64,000 bases of DNA from Eudorina sp. 2006-703-Eu-15 (lineage: Eukaryota; Chlorophyta; Chlorophyceae; Chlamydomonadales; Volvocaceae), in the NCBI GenBank assembly GCA_003117195.1, contig BDSI01000134.1:126501-190500 (forward strand). The letters are read 5' to 3'. The notes beneath the pieces are model-generated. The model was given only the letters and a program-made list of their open reading frames with translations, was not told the origin of the DNA and ran no database searches. Below are positions 1 to 12,600 of the stretch, one piece after another. Position 1 is the first letter of the stretch, and each line of letters opens with the position of its first letter. A program made the translations under genes and the position numbers.

Positions 1-1590
1 TCTCTTTGCGGCCGCGCCCTACAGAATCATAAACTCCGCAGGATCCCATCAGCTCAAAACGCGCGAACTCGCAACGCAGCGGCATCACCTCCACCAGCAC
101 CTTGCAAGTAGCAATTGAGCACTTCCTACCTACCATCAAGTCCGCGCTCCCATTTCACATCGCATCGTTCGACCGCTACAGTACACGCATACAGCCCTCC
201 TACCGACTCACATCGGCACCATCTGGCTGCCCACCATAGTGTCAACTTGTCAACGCCGGGGGGAGCGTGCCGAGACCCCAGTGTCCAAACCAGGTCACGA
301 CACAATGAAAGACACTACTTGACCAGCTAGCGTCGCTGCTGACAGCAACCTGCTCAAGCAAAAACGGGTGTGCACGACGTTGCTGCTTACTGGGCATGCC
401 GCGCGTCGGACACAGCCTGACCGATGCCCGGGCCGCCCGGGCCGGCGTCTACGACATCCCACTCTCGCAGGTACAGGCTGGTACGAGCTACAATCAAGTC
501 GATCATACAACGTCTCTACAACCACAAATCTGAAAACAGGTGTCGCATCGCTAGAGATGCATCTCCGACGTTCTCTGACCGTTCCGGTGTCTCGACCGCT
601 GCCCTCCAAACGACACACAAAACACTAGCCTTAACTGCCGTACCTGCACAGATCAGACCGGTCTTATTGTCTCAGCCCAGCCCACATCAGAACATCGCCG
701 TTGACATAGCTGCATCATGCCAACACACGCACATTAAGCAATCAAGACACATCCGCCCCAACGATCATCTTTGTGAATTCATGGTACAAGTAAGACATCA
801 ATCTGTGCACAACAGCGTGTGGCCCGTTGAGTCCAACCCTAGTTTATGAGTCCAGAACCTAGTGTTTAAAAGTGAAACCCGCCAGAACCTTGTATATTAC
901 TCACTCCACAGCCCACACCGACTGCCGCTCAACCCTTGCGCAGCTTTATTGTCCCGTCGGTACACCCGACGAGCCAATGTACGACACGCCCACCCCGGGC
1001 TCGTTGTCGCGTGTGCCCGGGCTTGGGTCCTCCATGTCTGCCTGTGCGTTCTGCCCGTGTGCCTCTCTGCTGTCGCCTCGTCGTACGCATCATCGTACGA
1101 ATCACGGGGGGCTGCTCGCGTTCACATCGCGCCATGCCTCCCTCCGACATCACCCTCACCATCGCCATCACGTGGTACACCCTCCGCACCACCCACACCA
1201 CGCACAGCACAGACAGGACGGCGCGACCTCTCGATGACACACATCCAATACTCGCGCCCTTCTGGCCATTCCATCTCGAGGCGAGACTCCTGCGACACAG
1301 CTCCAGCGAACCCCAAACAAGGGGGTCACAACCAAATGACCTCGGTCAGGAAACGTCTCCGGCCCCAACCTGTGCGCACCCAAAATCCGACCGCATGGCG
1401 GCCATCCACACCTCCAATCTATGAATGTTCCCGGTGCCTGCCGCCGCATCTGCACCTCCAATCTATGAATAACATCGGTGCCCGCCGCCGCATTCGGGAC
1501 CGGCTCACAGTCGGGCCCCACTGGCTTAGCACACACCCCGGTGCGCCGCCGCGTCCGGCCGCCCTCAACCAGTTCGAGTTGTTCGCAGCC
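1..1590. other. Left-edge region without a supported gene
   Basis: Several reading frames stay open here, but none has family motifs or a believable exon structure. The right part is probably the 3' untranslated region of the minus-strand gene that ends at 1591. An imperfect direct duplication of about 40 bp is visible at 1405-1495 (two copies of a block containing CCTCCAATCTATGAAT followed by GCCGCCGCAT). Nothing else stands out. Confidence 0.4.
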
Positions 1591-4500
1591 TCACTGCCTC
1601 CCGTGGCCGCGCCCGGCGCCGCCGGCGCCGTCCCCTTCCTGGCCGCCGGCGTGGCGGCCTCCTCCCAGCTCGCTTCCCGCACCCTCCTCTCCCAGTTCCG
1701 TGGAGGCGGCCTGGTGCGGGTCCGCGGGCCCATTCGCGCCATCGCGCCGCCGCCGGCGGTCGGGTTTCCGGTTGTAGACTGTGGTGTATCGCGCCGTCTT
1801 GTCACCCACCTTGGTGGAGAGCCGGGAGAAGGAGGAAGACCCACCGGGAGACGGAGGAAGGAATGAGGGAGGGGTAGGAAGGAAAGCGCGGGAGTGAGGG
1901 AGGGAGGGAGGGAGGGAGGGTGACAGGCAGGGACGTGTGGGCGAGGTTCCGGACGAGTCTGGTCCTGCGGCAAGTGGGCTTCCGGGGATCTGGGACCATG
2001 CGGCACGAGCCCAGTAGTGGCGCCCTGCCCGTGCCAACGACCCAGGTCCCGGCCCGGACACCGCTTCTGGGCTGGGCCAGCACGCCGTGCCCCCTGGGCC
2101 CGGTGGGCCGCTCAGGCCGGCTCAGGCGGCTGGGAGTGGCCCAGGTCGGCTGGCGGGGGGGACCAGGGCCTTCCGCAGGAATCCCCGCGGCGTCGCATTT
2201 GCAGACACACAAAGGAATATCACCGATGCCCCCCGGGTTCCACCGTAACATCATTGATAATAATAGAAACATGTGGGTCCGGGTTCATGTGCGTCTGTTT
2301 CACGGATAGCTCAACTGGTTCAAGGGTTTTAATGTCTTTTGAAATGGTATTTGGCATCTGGGTCGCGCGATCCACCCGCAGTCCCGGCGGCAGGGATTCA
2401 TGGATTGCGTGGAGTGGAAGGGACGCAAACACGTTTTCGCTCCAAACGGCCGCAGGTGATGCGAGAGGGGCTGGCTCACGTTGATGACCGACTCGATGTG
2501 CAGCTCGTCCTCCGAAACCAGCCGGAAGTGGTCCCGGCCGTGGCCGCCCAGGGGGTCGTTCCTGGGAGGGCGCGAGAGGAGGGGAGCGGAGCGGTGGGGC
2601 GGCTCGGGGCCCGCCGGCGCCTGACAACACGGTTCCGCCGCGGGACGGGCCGGCTCTTGTACCGGCTGCAGCAGTCCCTACTCCCTTCGCCCTGACGCCC
2701 CCTTTTCAGGCAAATACGCAAACACGCAATGACGCATACACACAAGCGACCATTGATTGCGTCATGCTCTTGAACACACAAAAGACATAGGTATGTGTCG
2801 ACCACAGGCATCACTCGGGTGGAGGTACAACCTCATCGCACCAGAGTTGGGCGGGGTTCTCCGCGACACACATACATACACGGCAAAAACAATGTCTTAC
2901 ACAAGCATATACACACAACCTTGTGTTACCAATGGTAAGTAAGTTGCAGGTTGTGGTAAGTATCCGGGCCTGGGGAGTTCTGGGTGGGCTTCTCATTAAA
3001 CACACACGCAACACGTACACGCCTGCCCTGCCCTGCCCGCCGAATAACACACACATATGCATATGCGGGTTGCAATTCTAAACACACATATGCAACACGC
3101 ACGTGCACCCTTGCAACTCTAATAACGCGCACCCCTTCGCCCACTCACCACCGCACGTGCACTGCGAGGTCCTGCCCCAGGGGTGCCAGCCGCCCCAGGG
3201 CGCCGCCTGCGGATGGGGCATCGCAAACGCAGGTGGGGCGGGACGTGCGGCGTCTACCCCGGCATCTATGATTCGAGGGGCTGAACGGCTGTTGCGCCGA
3301 CCCGCAGGGTGCGGTCCCCAATCGCCGCAGTGCTACACACAGCCGCAGTGTCGGGCCAAGACGTCCTCTTGCAACCCCGCGCAGTGTCGTGGAAATGAAT
3401 GAATGAATGAACGTTACAGCGGAAGTGTCGTGGACGTGGTCGCTGTCGTTAGCTGCACATGTTAGTGAGATATGACTGCGCGCCCGACGGGCAGGCGCCC
3501 TTCCTCTAGGGCTAAACAGGCCCCCGGCCCGTGCCACATACACACCTCGCCTGAGGTCCCGGCGGCGGAAGTGGCGCTCCTCTCCGCTCCAGGGATACAC
3601 CTCCTTGACCTGGGCACCGACGGGCCAGGAGTAAACCGGCGGGCCGGGAGGGCACCGGCCGATCAGGAACGGGCACTACTTGGTGGGTGGATCCGCACAC
3701 CGAGATGAACGAGAACATTCGGGCACTATCCATAAGGCCCCCGAATACACACGACAGGCCCATGCTAGGCTCAGCCATGAGGTGAAAGCATGAAACGCAG
3801 GTAAATGTTAGGATTCTGGGGCGGGAATCTACAAAACCGACAAGCTGAGGTGGGGGGATAAAATGAAAAGTGGCCTGAATGAGGGTGGAGGTATGAGAGA
3901 TAGGGCGTCGGGAGGCAGCCCGGAGCCTGACGCTGGCAGGCTAAGGCGCGGCACGCGACGGGGCCCGGGCCAACACGTCTCCACCCCCCCTCTCGAGGTG
4001 GTGGTGGCCACCCAGGTGCCGGAAGCCGCGCGGCGCCGCCCGGCCCCTCCCCGCCGACCGCCCTTCGTAGCCGGCCGGACGCGCAGGGTGCTGCACGCCC
4101 GGACACCGTCAAGACACAATGCGCAGCGCACCTTGAACCAGGAGATGATGCTGAACACGGTGAAGGTGAAGTTGTGGGGATCCATCTCGACGCGGACGCC
4201 CCGGACTAACTTGACCGCCTGCGGGACCCACCATCGGAAACAAGCGGGGGGGTTATCGTGCGGGTATCATAAGGGCGCCGTCGGCCCCGACAGGGGGCCA
4301 CCTGGGCCAACAGGTCGGTGGCTGCACACCCTGCCGCCCTGCCTGCCTGCCCGCTGTCCCCGAATCGATGCAACGGCTCTGCCCAACCACCTGTCGTACG
4401 ATTCCGTTGAGCCGCACGAGGTCCATGGCGTGATCCATGCTGTCGGACCGCTCTCGGTTCTGCGACAACATGCCACCGGCAGGTTCGCGGCCGGGTCAGT

Positions 4501-5348
4501 GACTGCACAGAGGGCCATCGAGTCGTCAGTCTTCACGTGTCCTCAATGAACAGACTATATTCAGCGTGTTTTGAAAGGGGCAAGCGTGTGCGTGTGTGTT
4601 ATCAAAGAGAAAAGCTGAGCCGCGAAAAAACAGACCCGTGTCCAGTAATGCAACCGACGACTGAGACCGAGACCAGAGTTACCAATATGCCAGGGTTTGT
4701 GCGTGTGTGTGTGTGCGTCTGTGCGTGTGTGCGCGCGTGTTCGTCGGGTATGTACTATGTGAAGGCAGACGGATGGCACCAAACCCTTGGATATTCCGAA
4801 AAAATATGAGGGGCCCTTAGAAACAGTACGGCTATGATCCCAGATCTCACGCTCCCAGAATGCCAGCAGGGGGGTCCGTTTACCTTGATCCACGTTCCAC
4901 TCAGGTTGGGAACCAGGCGGCGGATGCTGTCCTCGTCGTTGTTGCCGTCCTGCTGCCGACCAGGGCGCGGCTGACCCTCCGCCAGTGGCGCCAGGGTTTG
5001 CTCCAGGTGGGTCTGAAGCGGCGACGCGCCACGGGCGGCCCCGGTGCAGCAGATGCGGTGCTCGGCTGCCTCTGAACCAACCGACACGCCGCTGCTGGCG
5101 ACCAGGCTCGCGAACGGAGTTCCATGGACGCTGGCGAAATAAGCTGATGGCGGTGTGCAAGAAACGCTCTTCGTGGTTGTGCGCTGCGGTATGGTAATCT
5201 TATCGGCCCACAAGATCGAGGCCGGCGAGGCCTGTCGGGATACGCCATCAACCGGTGTGATGCCATTCCATGGGCCTGCCGCCCAGCCGGCCTCCTTCCG
5301 CGATTGAAGCAGCATTTGCAGCTGTGTGCATGCCTGGAGGTGGTCCAT
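1591..5348 (-). CDS. Lipocalin-like (calycin-type) small beta-barrel protein, seven exons
   Basis: Seven exons on the minus strand join in phase: 5348-4884, 4459-4391, 4218-4132, 3609-3546, 3206-3149, 2561-2480 and 1809-1591. All introns are GT-AG and the product is about 346 residues. After a poorly conserved N-terminal part of about 140 residues, which could be a targeting region, the protein reads LVPNLSGTWIK, then DPHNFTFTVFSIISWFK, VYPWSGEERHFRRRDLR, LAVHVRW, HFRLVSEDELHIESVIN and finally ARYTTVYNRK. An opening L-S-G-T-W, alternating beta-strand-like segments and a closing Y-x-R-K fit single-domain calycin or fatty-acid-binding-type barrels of algae and plants. That assignment is inference from pattern, not a database match. 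The last 50 residues after the barrel are Arg/Gly-rich. The ligand is unknown. The start at 5348 is the first ATG of the open frame; an ATG at 5315 is possible. Confidence 0.7.
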
Positions 5349-6033
5349 GCAGGCACAAAGACGCGGGTTTTAGGGCGACGCTGTTTCGCGAGGCACACAA
5401 AGTGTGGAGTGCGCAAAGAAGAGTGACGGTCGACCAAGTGTAACTGATGTTCGCGCGCATATTTACTCATTGCGCCAAAAACTTGAAACTGAAGCGCGGC
5501 ACAGTGCGACAATACAGGGGACATGCACTAAGACGAAGAGACAGCGCTTGTTGGTCTGGCGTGGTAAACATTTGGACCGCCGACCACGACAGCCCACCTG
5601 TTGAAAGGTCTGGCAGCTGCTTCCAAGCCCCACGAACAGGTCCGTCATTTATAACAACAGTAAGCCCGGTCAGTTCAATGTCGCTCTACGTACCCTATGG
5701 CCGCTTGTCAGTTCGGTGTGTGTACCAATAAAATACGTATTCCTTGACACACACAGAGACAACAAATGTACAAAAATGTTTGAATGTCACAAGCGAGTAC
5801 GGTTATCCTCGGCAAGTCCGAAAAAATATCAGCTTCCATGCTGGTTTCGGAGAAGTGGGACGATCATCTGTTTTGATTGTCGGTCAGGGGCTCGATACGC
5901 CTAGGTTCCGAATAACGAAATGTTACTGAAACCGTTGCGACCAGTGATTAGTCAGAAAATTGCGTTGTGCACGCCGCTGTGCGGGCGAAGCGTGAGGAAA
6001 CGAGTTTCACCGACACAAGCGCTGCCCGCTACC
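5349..6033. promoter_or_regulatory. Divergent intergenic region between the lipocalin-like and SDR genes
   Basis: About 0.7 kb separates two genes transcribed away from each other, so it should hold both promoters and 5' untranslated regions. It is clearly more A/T-rich than the flanking exons, especially at 5650-5950. No TATA element or operator could be assigned with confidence. An ATG at 5920 is in frame with the SDR gene and is an alternative start for it. Confidence 0.4.
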
Positions 6034-8522
6034 ATGCTGGCTGTGCCTCCGGCGTTAGGTACAGCAGCTGTGTTTGCCTTTGGCGCTGCGATTACTTATG
6101 CGGTGTACAAAGTAATTCGCTTAGCCCTTGCGGATGCGGACTTGCACCTACTGGGCCTCGGCAAGCATAAGCCCAATGCGTTCCAAGACAAAGTAGTGTG
6201 GATCACGGGAGCAAGCCAGGGTCTCGGCGCTATCCTTGCAAAATACTTTGCGGGCCACGGCGCGCGAGTAATCCTCAGTTCTCGCGATGCGTCCAAGCTG
6301 GAGCGCGTCAAGCAATCCCTCGGCGTCCCGGACGACAGGGTCCTGGTCCTGCCTTTCGACCTCTGCAGCGATTACTCAGAGCTCGAGAAGGCAGCCGCTG
6401 CTGCCGACAGCGCCTTCGGGTCCGCGGGCGTGGACTACCTGTTCCACAACGCTGGTACGTAAGCACGCAACAGCCCCGGCCGGGGACGTAGGGCAGGCCA
6501 ACCCCAACCAACCTTAGCAACCGGGATACGGCGGCCCGTCAACACACGCTCATCCGGAGGGTCCATGTAATGCGCAGAGGGGCATGTAATGCGCAGAGGG
6601 GCCCCCAACTCGCAGCGCGGAAGTCCCCAACTCGCAGCGCGGAGGTCCCCAACGCGACCCCCTTGCTCGCAGCCGAGCAGACACCAGAGCGCAGAGTTGC
6701 GCATACCCCGTAACCCCCGTCGAACCTCCGAAACCACCTAAGGTTTCAACCTCTCAACTACGCCAGCTACCCCAGCCACCCCAAGTACTTCCAACCAACT
6801 TGCACAACGACCTCCATGAGGGAGACTGAACACGTCACCGGGCGGCCACACACACACACACACACCCCGCTTGCAACTGCACGCCGCATGCCCTCGCCGC
6901 CCTGTTGGGTGGTCGTACAGGCGCCAGCCAGCACGCCCTGGCCTCCGAAACCACGGCCGAGGTCACGGACGCGCTCCTCTCGCTCAACGCGCTCGGGCCC
7001 ATCAAGCTCACCCGCGCTGCGCTGCCGCACCTGCTGCGCCGCGACAAGGGGCGGGTGGTGGTGATCGGGTCCATGAGCAGCAAGCTGCCCAGCCCGGGAC
7101 AGGTGAGGACGCGGCGGGGCTGGGGCGGGGGCGGGGTCGCGGGTGGGGTGGCGGGGTGGCGCGTGGGCGGGCGGGTGATGGGCGTTTGAGGCGGCTTAAA
7201 ACTGGCAAGGGCTCGGCCATGGGTAGCGGGTGGGGACCAGGGAGAGGCGGGTCGGGCTCCGTCGCCTCTTCGGGTCCGTGTTTCGGGTGTGCAAAGATCA
7301 GTCCCTCCTCCTCCATTCCTCCTCCTCCTCGCCTCCTCTTCCTCCTCCTCCTCGCCTCCTCCTCCTCCTCCTCGCCTCCTCCTTCCATCTTCCTCCTCCT
7401 CCAACCTCCTCCTCCTCTGCTCGCAGGCTGTCTACGCGGCGGCCAAAATGGCGCTGTACGGCTACTTCTCCACACTGGCCACGGAGCTGTCGGACACGTG
7501 AGTACGACAGGGCTGCGGCGGGGATCTGGGCTCGGCAGGAGGTGTGTGTGTGTTGATGTGTGTGCGTTTGTGTGTGATGCGAAGGGGCCCCTGGAAGTGG
7601 GGTGGTTGGTGCTCCCAACCGGCTGCGCTAGTACGGCAACGGTGGCGCCACGAGACCGGGAAGAGGTAACCGTCAGTGCGTGGCGCCGGGGTCGGCCAAC
7701 GCAACCCACGGGACACCCGCCCACGCACGCACGGCCACGTCACGATACCCTAGACAACCTTACCTCCGCCTCAGATCGCCTCGCCATGCCGTGCTGTGCG
7801 CGCCCCCACGACTCGCCCCCACCGACCGGCCCATCACCCCCCGCCCCCCAACGGACGCAGGGGCGTGCGCGTCACGATCTGCTGCCCTGGGCCCATCGCG
7901 ACCGGGTCGGAGGACGCGCCGCGCGTGGTGTACGGACCCACGGGTCGGATCATCCAGAATGCCACCGGCTCGTCCAATCGGTCCGACCCCGCCCGTGCGG
8001 CGCAGCTGATCGCCTCCGCGGCGGCCCATGGGGTGGACGAGGCCTGGATCGCCCGGCACCCCGTCCTGGCCATGGGTGGGTGCGCCGAGCACGTGTGCGT
8101 GTGTTTCGTAGTAGTGTGTATATCTGTGTATGTGTGTTTATTTGTATGGTGTGTATTTGGGGACGGGCAAGGCAAGAGTGCGTGATGTGCAAGGGGCATG
8201 TGGTGTGGTTGGCGAAGAAGCCCGCCCGACCCAAACCCTATTACCAAAATACTCACCATATTAGCCTGCAAATGGGAAAAAACCTAAAAATGCGCAGCAA
8301 GAGAGCCGCGCCACCACCGGCAAGCGATTGCAAAACGAAGCAAGGTGACCCGTCCCTCCCCCCGCCGCGCCAACCCCCCCTCCAGGCTACATCTTCCAAC
8401 TGGTTCCCCGCCTGGGCTGGTCGCTGCTCAAGAAGGTTGGGCCCAAGCGGGCCCGGGCGCTGAAGGAGGGGCGCAGCGGGTACGACGTGAGCAAGCTCAT
8501 GATGGCCAAGGAACAGAGCTAG
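6034..8522 (+). CDS. Short-chain dehydrogenase/reductase, DHRS7-like, membrane-anchored
   Basis: Five exons join in phase: 6034-6454, 6921-7102, 7427-7497, 7861-8075 and 8386-8522, giving about 341 residues, the usual length for DHRS7-type enzymes. An N-terminal hydrophobic segment (AAVFAFGAAITYAVY, about residues 9-23) should anchor it in the ER or another membrane. The classical SDR signature is complete: the cofactor loop TGASQGLG, NAG, the catalytic Ser in GSMSSKLPSPGQ, the YAAAK catalytic Tyr/Lys pair at the start of exon 3, and PGPIAT after it. It should be an NAD(P)-dependent oxidoreductase acting on a lipid, steroid-like or retinoid-like carbonyl; the real substrate cannot be read from sequence. 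The start at 6034 was chosen for its ACC-ATG context and because it puts the anchor at the N-terminus. An upstream in-frame ATG at 5920 would add 38 residues. Confidence 0.88.
7312..7420 (+). repeat. Pyrimidine (CCT/TCC)n microsatellite in SDR intron 2
   Basis: An almost pure pyrimidine tract made of CTCCT and CCT units fills the end of the second intron of the SDR gene and runs straight into the acceptor at 7425-7426. It serves as an extended polypyrimidine tract and is prone to slippage. Confidence 0.85.
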
Positions 8523-9600
8523 GGGGGGCCTTATGGGTGACGGCGTGGCCTTGCCGAAATGGAGGGGGGAGGTTGCGTGGGCGAGTGGCCAGGGGGGCCG
8601 GGCGCGGGGCAGCCTCGACTGTCAGGGCGTCGCGGGTCGGGTTGGGTCAGACATCCGGGTCAAGGGTCGAGGGTGGGCTCTATTCGGGTTTCGAAGGTTG
8701 GAGTCGACGGGCGTGTCCGCGCGTGACCGAATCCATTCGGCGTCCAGCTCCGGCGCCGACCGCAACACGAGGAGGTTGGAGCCGGATACGTTATGCTTCC
8801 ATTTTCGGCGGACAGAGATAGGTTGATAGATGAGACAGCAGTGGTACATGGCTGCCTGGTCATGGGGGCCTGGGGAAGGGGATGGGATCGTTGCAGGCGG
8901 TCTATCTGGGTACTTGCAATAGGGGGGCCCAGCTGGCAAGAAGCTGCCCCCTTAGCCTGCCCGAGGCACCAGCAGCAGTCCTTTCGCCCGTTGCGTCATC
9001 GAACTGCCGTCGTACTGTGTGTCACATGTGCAACACCATCTACGTGTACATGTACGGTGCAAGTTAAACCCAAAGCTGCCGGCCACGAATTTGCGGCCGT
9101 GCGGTGGTATGGTCTAGGGTTTCGACTTTGGAGGCAGGTGTACGGTAATCGCTCTGACGCCTTGGCGCAGTGGGGTGGGTTAAATTGGAAAAAGAATTAG
9201 ACCCGAAAGACAGGCCCAGGCACACCCAGAAAAAAATGGGGTAGGGTGTCGTGAAGCACCCGCTACCTACCATGGCGGGCCCGCTCTCTCCGGCGGTTTC
9301 GGATGGACCACCCTGCAAGGGTTGCAGCCTTCAAGTCATCAGATACGGTCTATCGCATAGGCGACGCAGCCTCCTCACCACACAAGGTCTCGAGCAACCG
9401 GAAACCACGTATGTAGCGGCAATGTACGGAAACGCACGGAGGACCCTGGCCGGTTGCACCCCATGGACCGTTGGTTCTAATTTACCGTTGGTTCTAATTT
9501 ATCCTGCTCCTCGTCCCAAGACACCATGAATAAAATTTAATTTGAATGCAAGAATTGATGCGATGACCACCACACCAGCACATAGGTTCTACTAGGTCTG
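8523..9600. other. Convergent intergenic region (two 3' ends)
   Basis: The plus-strand SDR gene and the minus-strand PACRG-domain gene both end here, so the region should contain two 3' untranslated regions. Reading frames in it are short and lack motifs. A tandem duplication, GTTGGTTCTAATTTA followed by CGTTGGTTCTAATTTATC, lies at about 9470-9500. Confidence 0.45.
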
Positions 9601-12600
9601 CTACCAGGCCTGTTTGAGGCCTGCCGGCGATGCTTTGTACGGCACCTCCGCGTTGACATTGGCGCGTGGCGCGCCGCCGCCGCTGCCGCCGCGGCGTGCT
9701 CCCGACGGTCGGCTGCTCGTCTGCGACCGCTTCACTGACCCACGGGTCGCCCCGCTGAAGTCGATCGCCGACGCCGCGAGCATGGCGTACAGCGGGTCAT
9801 GTGGGCTCTCAAACACGGGCACCGGCGTCGAGATCCGTAACGCTGCCGTACGCCCGCCGCCGCCGCCGCCCAGCTCAACCTGCTCGTACGCTTCCGCCTC
9901 CGCCTCCGCCTCCAGCCAGCGCGGCACATCTCGGAACTCGATACCATCCCAACGTGCCAGGTCAGCGGCAGTCACAACCGAGTTTGACCAAGCGGGCCTG
10001 CCGCCGCCGCCGCCGCCGCCGCCGCCGTCAGCGTAGCCGTCGTCGCTGTGCCGTCTTGGCCGCGGGTCACGCCGCGCCGCCGCCGCCGCGCCTTTCTTGC
10101 CTTGGGGCCCAGCAGCTGCCTTCCCCGCCTTCCTCGCGCCCGCTGCAGCCGCTGTAGCAGCAGGAGCAGGAGCCGCAGTAGCAGCAGCAGCAGCAGCAGC
10201 GCCCGGGGCGGTGCCGGGGCGGGTCCGGGCGGGGCCCACGACCCGGGGTGCGCTGGCGGGTCGGGACACGTGTCGAGGCGGCCTGTGGGTCCCCTCCGCC
10301 GTCCTCCTGGCCTCCAGAACCTCCTCGACGGTTGGGTACTGCGGCTGGTCCTGGACGTGTTCCATTGGAGAAAGTGCGGAGGAGAAAAATAACGAGCAGC
10401 GGTAACGAACAGGGACAAGTACTGGAGGCAACGAATGGAGGGTCATGGGTGAGCAGGGCCGTGGGTGGACGGGACCACTGGTAACAGCCAGGGGTAACGA
10501 CCAGGGAGGGGTCACGACCAGGGATAACGGTCAACGGTAACCGGGGCCGCCTGCCTGCGCCGCAGTCCGCGCGTGTCCCCCACCCGCCAGGTCTGCTGCA
10601 GCAGCCATGGCAGCACAAGCCGGACGGCCACCCGGCCCGGCAGCCCCAACCACGACCAGCCAGCACCGGGCCGCACCCATCCCAAACCCGCAACCCTCTC
10701 ACCTGGGGCGCGAAGTAGGTAAAGCCAGGCAGGTAGTTGCGGATCACCCTCTGGGCCACCTCTCCGCCCACCGCCGCCAGCAGCCCCAGCACCTCCTCGA
10801 TCAGCGACTCCAAGGTGTACCTGACGGGTGGCGGCGCCCCGACCCGTGGGTCGGGATGGGCGGTGTTCAACGACCGCGTGTTCAAGGTGTCGCACGGTAC
10901 CAACTACCAGGGCACGGTCGCCCGACACCGCCACACGCAAGTCACCCATTCGGAAGGGCCCTCGACAACGGAACGTCTCCCAACCGTCTCCCGACCACCG
11001 TTCCCGCACGCGTGGGACGGCGGGAGTGCGCTGTGCTGCAGCCTTGTCAGGGCTGCGGCCTGGTCAGCAGGCAAGGGCAGAGACCCGAAACAAGGCGGAG
11101 ACCGGGAAGAGGAAGCGACACGAACACACACACGGGTATGTCTGCGCCTGGGTTCGGTCGGGCGGGTTCCTTTCCTAAACACACACGTCGCACGCACGCA
11201 CATACAAACACACACACGGGCCCGGGTGGTTCGGGCGGGGGGTGGTTCCCCGCCAAACACACACGTCGCACGCACCCGACCTCCTGACCCCCGCGGACCC
11301 GCGCACCTCCGTCCGAAGCGACCCGGCAGCCGCTGCGTCGCGGCAGCCTCCGCGGACGAGGGCTGCCCGCCCGCTGGCTGTGCGCCCCACGCCAGGCGCT
11401 CCGGAACCCCCGGTTTGTCAAATTCGCGGTACAGCGGCGCGCCACACACGCGGCAGTCCCGCTTGACCGACCCGTGGGGCGCTCCGGAGCCTGCCGGTGC
11501 GCCATGGTTTCGGAGCGGTCAAGGTAATGTTTGTTACGGTAATGTTTGGGCTAGGTGGAGGGTTGACGAGGGGCCCTGACGGGTGGCAGGTGTTCCACGA
11601 TATGTGGTTTCGGAGCCACAGCGCTGCTGCCCGCCGTCATAAGGCACCCCGCCTGCACCGCTCACAGTCCCCATCCGGGGCGCGGCCCCGCATTCTAGCG
11701 CCCCCACCAGCAGCCACCCAGCAAGGGCGTGTATCAGTATCACACGTCATACGGGGTGTGTCCGGGTTCGTTCCGGGATGTACATCCAAACGAACCAAGG
11801 ACTCCAGCCGCCCATCCACCCACCCACGCACCCGAGAAGCTGCCCGTCGGCGGCAGGCACACCGGTGCGGGCAGCTGCAAGCAGCGCCGGTGGCTCCGAA
11901 ACACCGCAAAGGTGGGCAGCAGGTGGCGGCAGTAGGGGCCCAGGGCGGCCGGCACGGAGGGGTGGCACCGGAGGAGCCTGGACGAACGACGAGGCGGGGC
12001 AGAACAGGGGTGGGGGTGGGGGCTCGGGCACAGCACCCAACGCGAGACACGGATGCCTTGGCCAGGGGTGTGTGGGTGGAAGAACAAACGGAAGTACAAG
12101 ACGGCCAAAATAGATTCCTCTTATCCTCTTATCCTCTACCTTCAGCAATAATCGAATATATATGAACGAATCACGTAACGGCGGGTGGTAGCCCTGCCAT
12201 ACGACCCTGCCCGCGGCCCCCCCCCACCTGATGAGCAGCAGCAGCAGTCCGCCCACCAGCTGCGGCTGCATGGTGTTGAGGCACAGCTTGATAGGCGCCA
12301 CCAGCTCCGGAACCGCCTCAGCCACCAGCGGGCCGCGCCCCGGCGCGGCCAGCAGCCCCTCCACGGCGCGGGTGGCAAGGAAGCGGAACGGCTCGTGACC
12401 CTCGCGGACGCCTGAGGGCCCCCGGGGGACATGGGTGTGCTTGTGGGACGGGTAGACAGGAGCACAGCCGTGGGCCTTGGGCCTTGGGCCTTGGGTCGTG
12501 GGAGTGCGGCTCGGATGGGGCGGCATCAAACGCGAGGTAGGCCCATGGCGGGGGGAGCATCATCCGCTTCCGGGAGTCTGGCCTCGCGCTCAGCACATTG

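Noticed and set aside
862..1866. 334-codon plus-strand frame near the left edge
   Set aside because: No motif, biased composition, and its right end overlaps the last exon of the minus-strand lipocalin-like gene.
6871..8463. 530-codon plus-strand frame across the SDR gene
   Set aside because: It reads through introns and out of frame with the SDR motifs; the spliced model explains the region.
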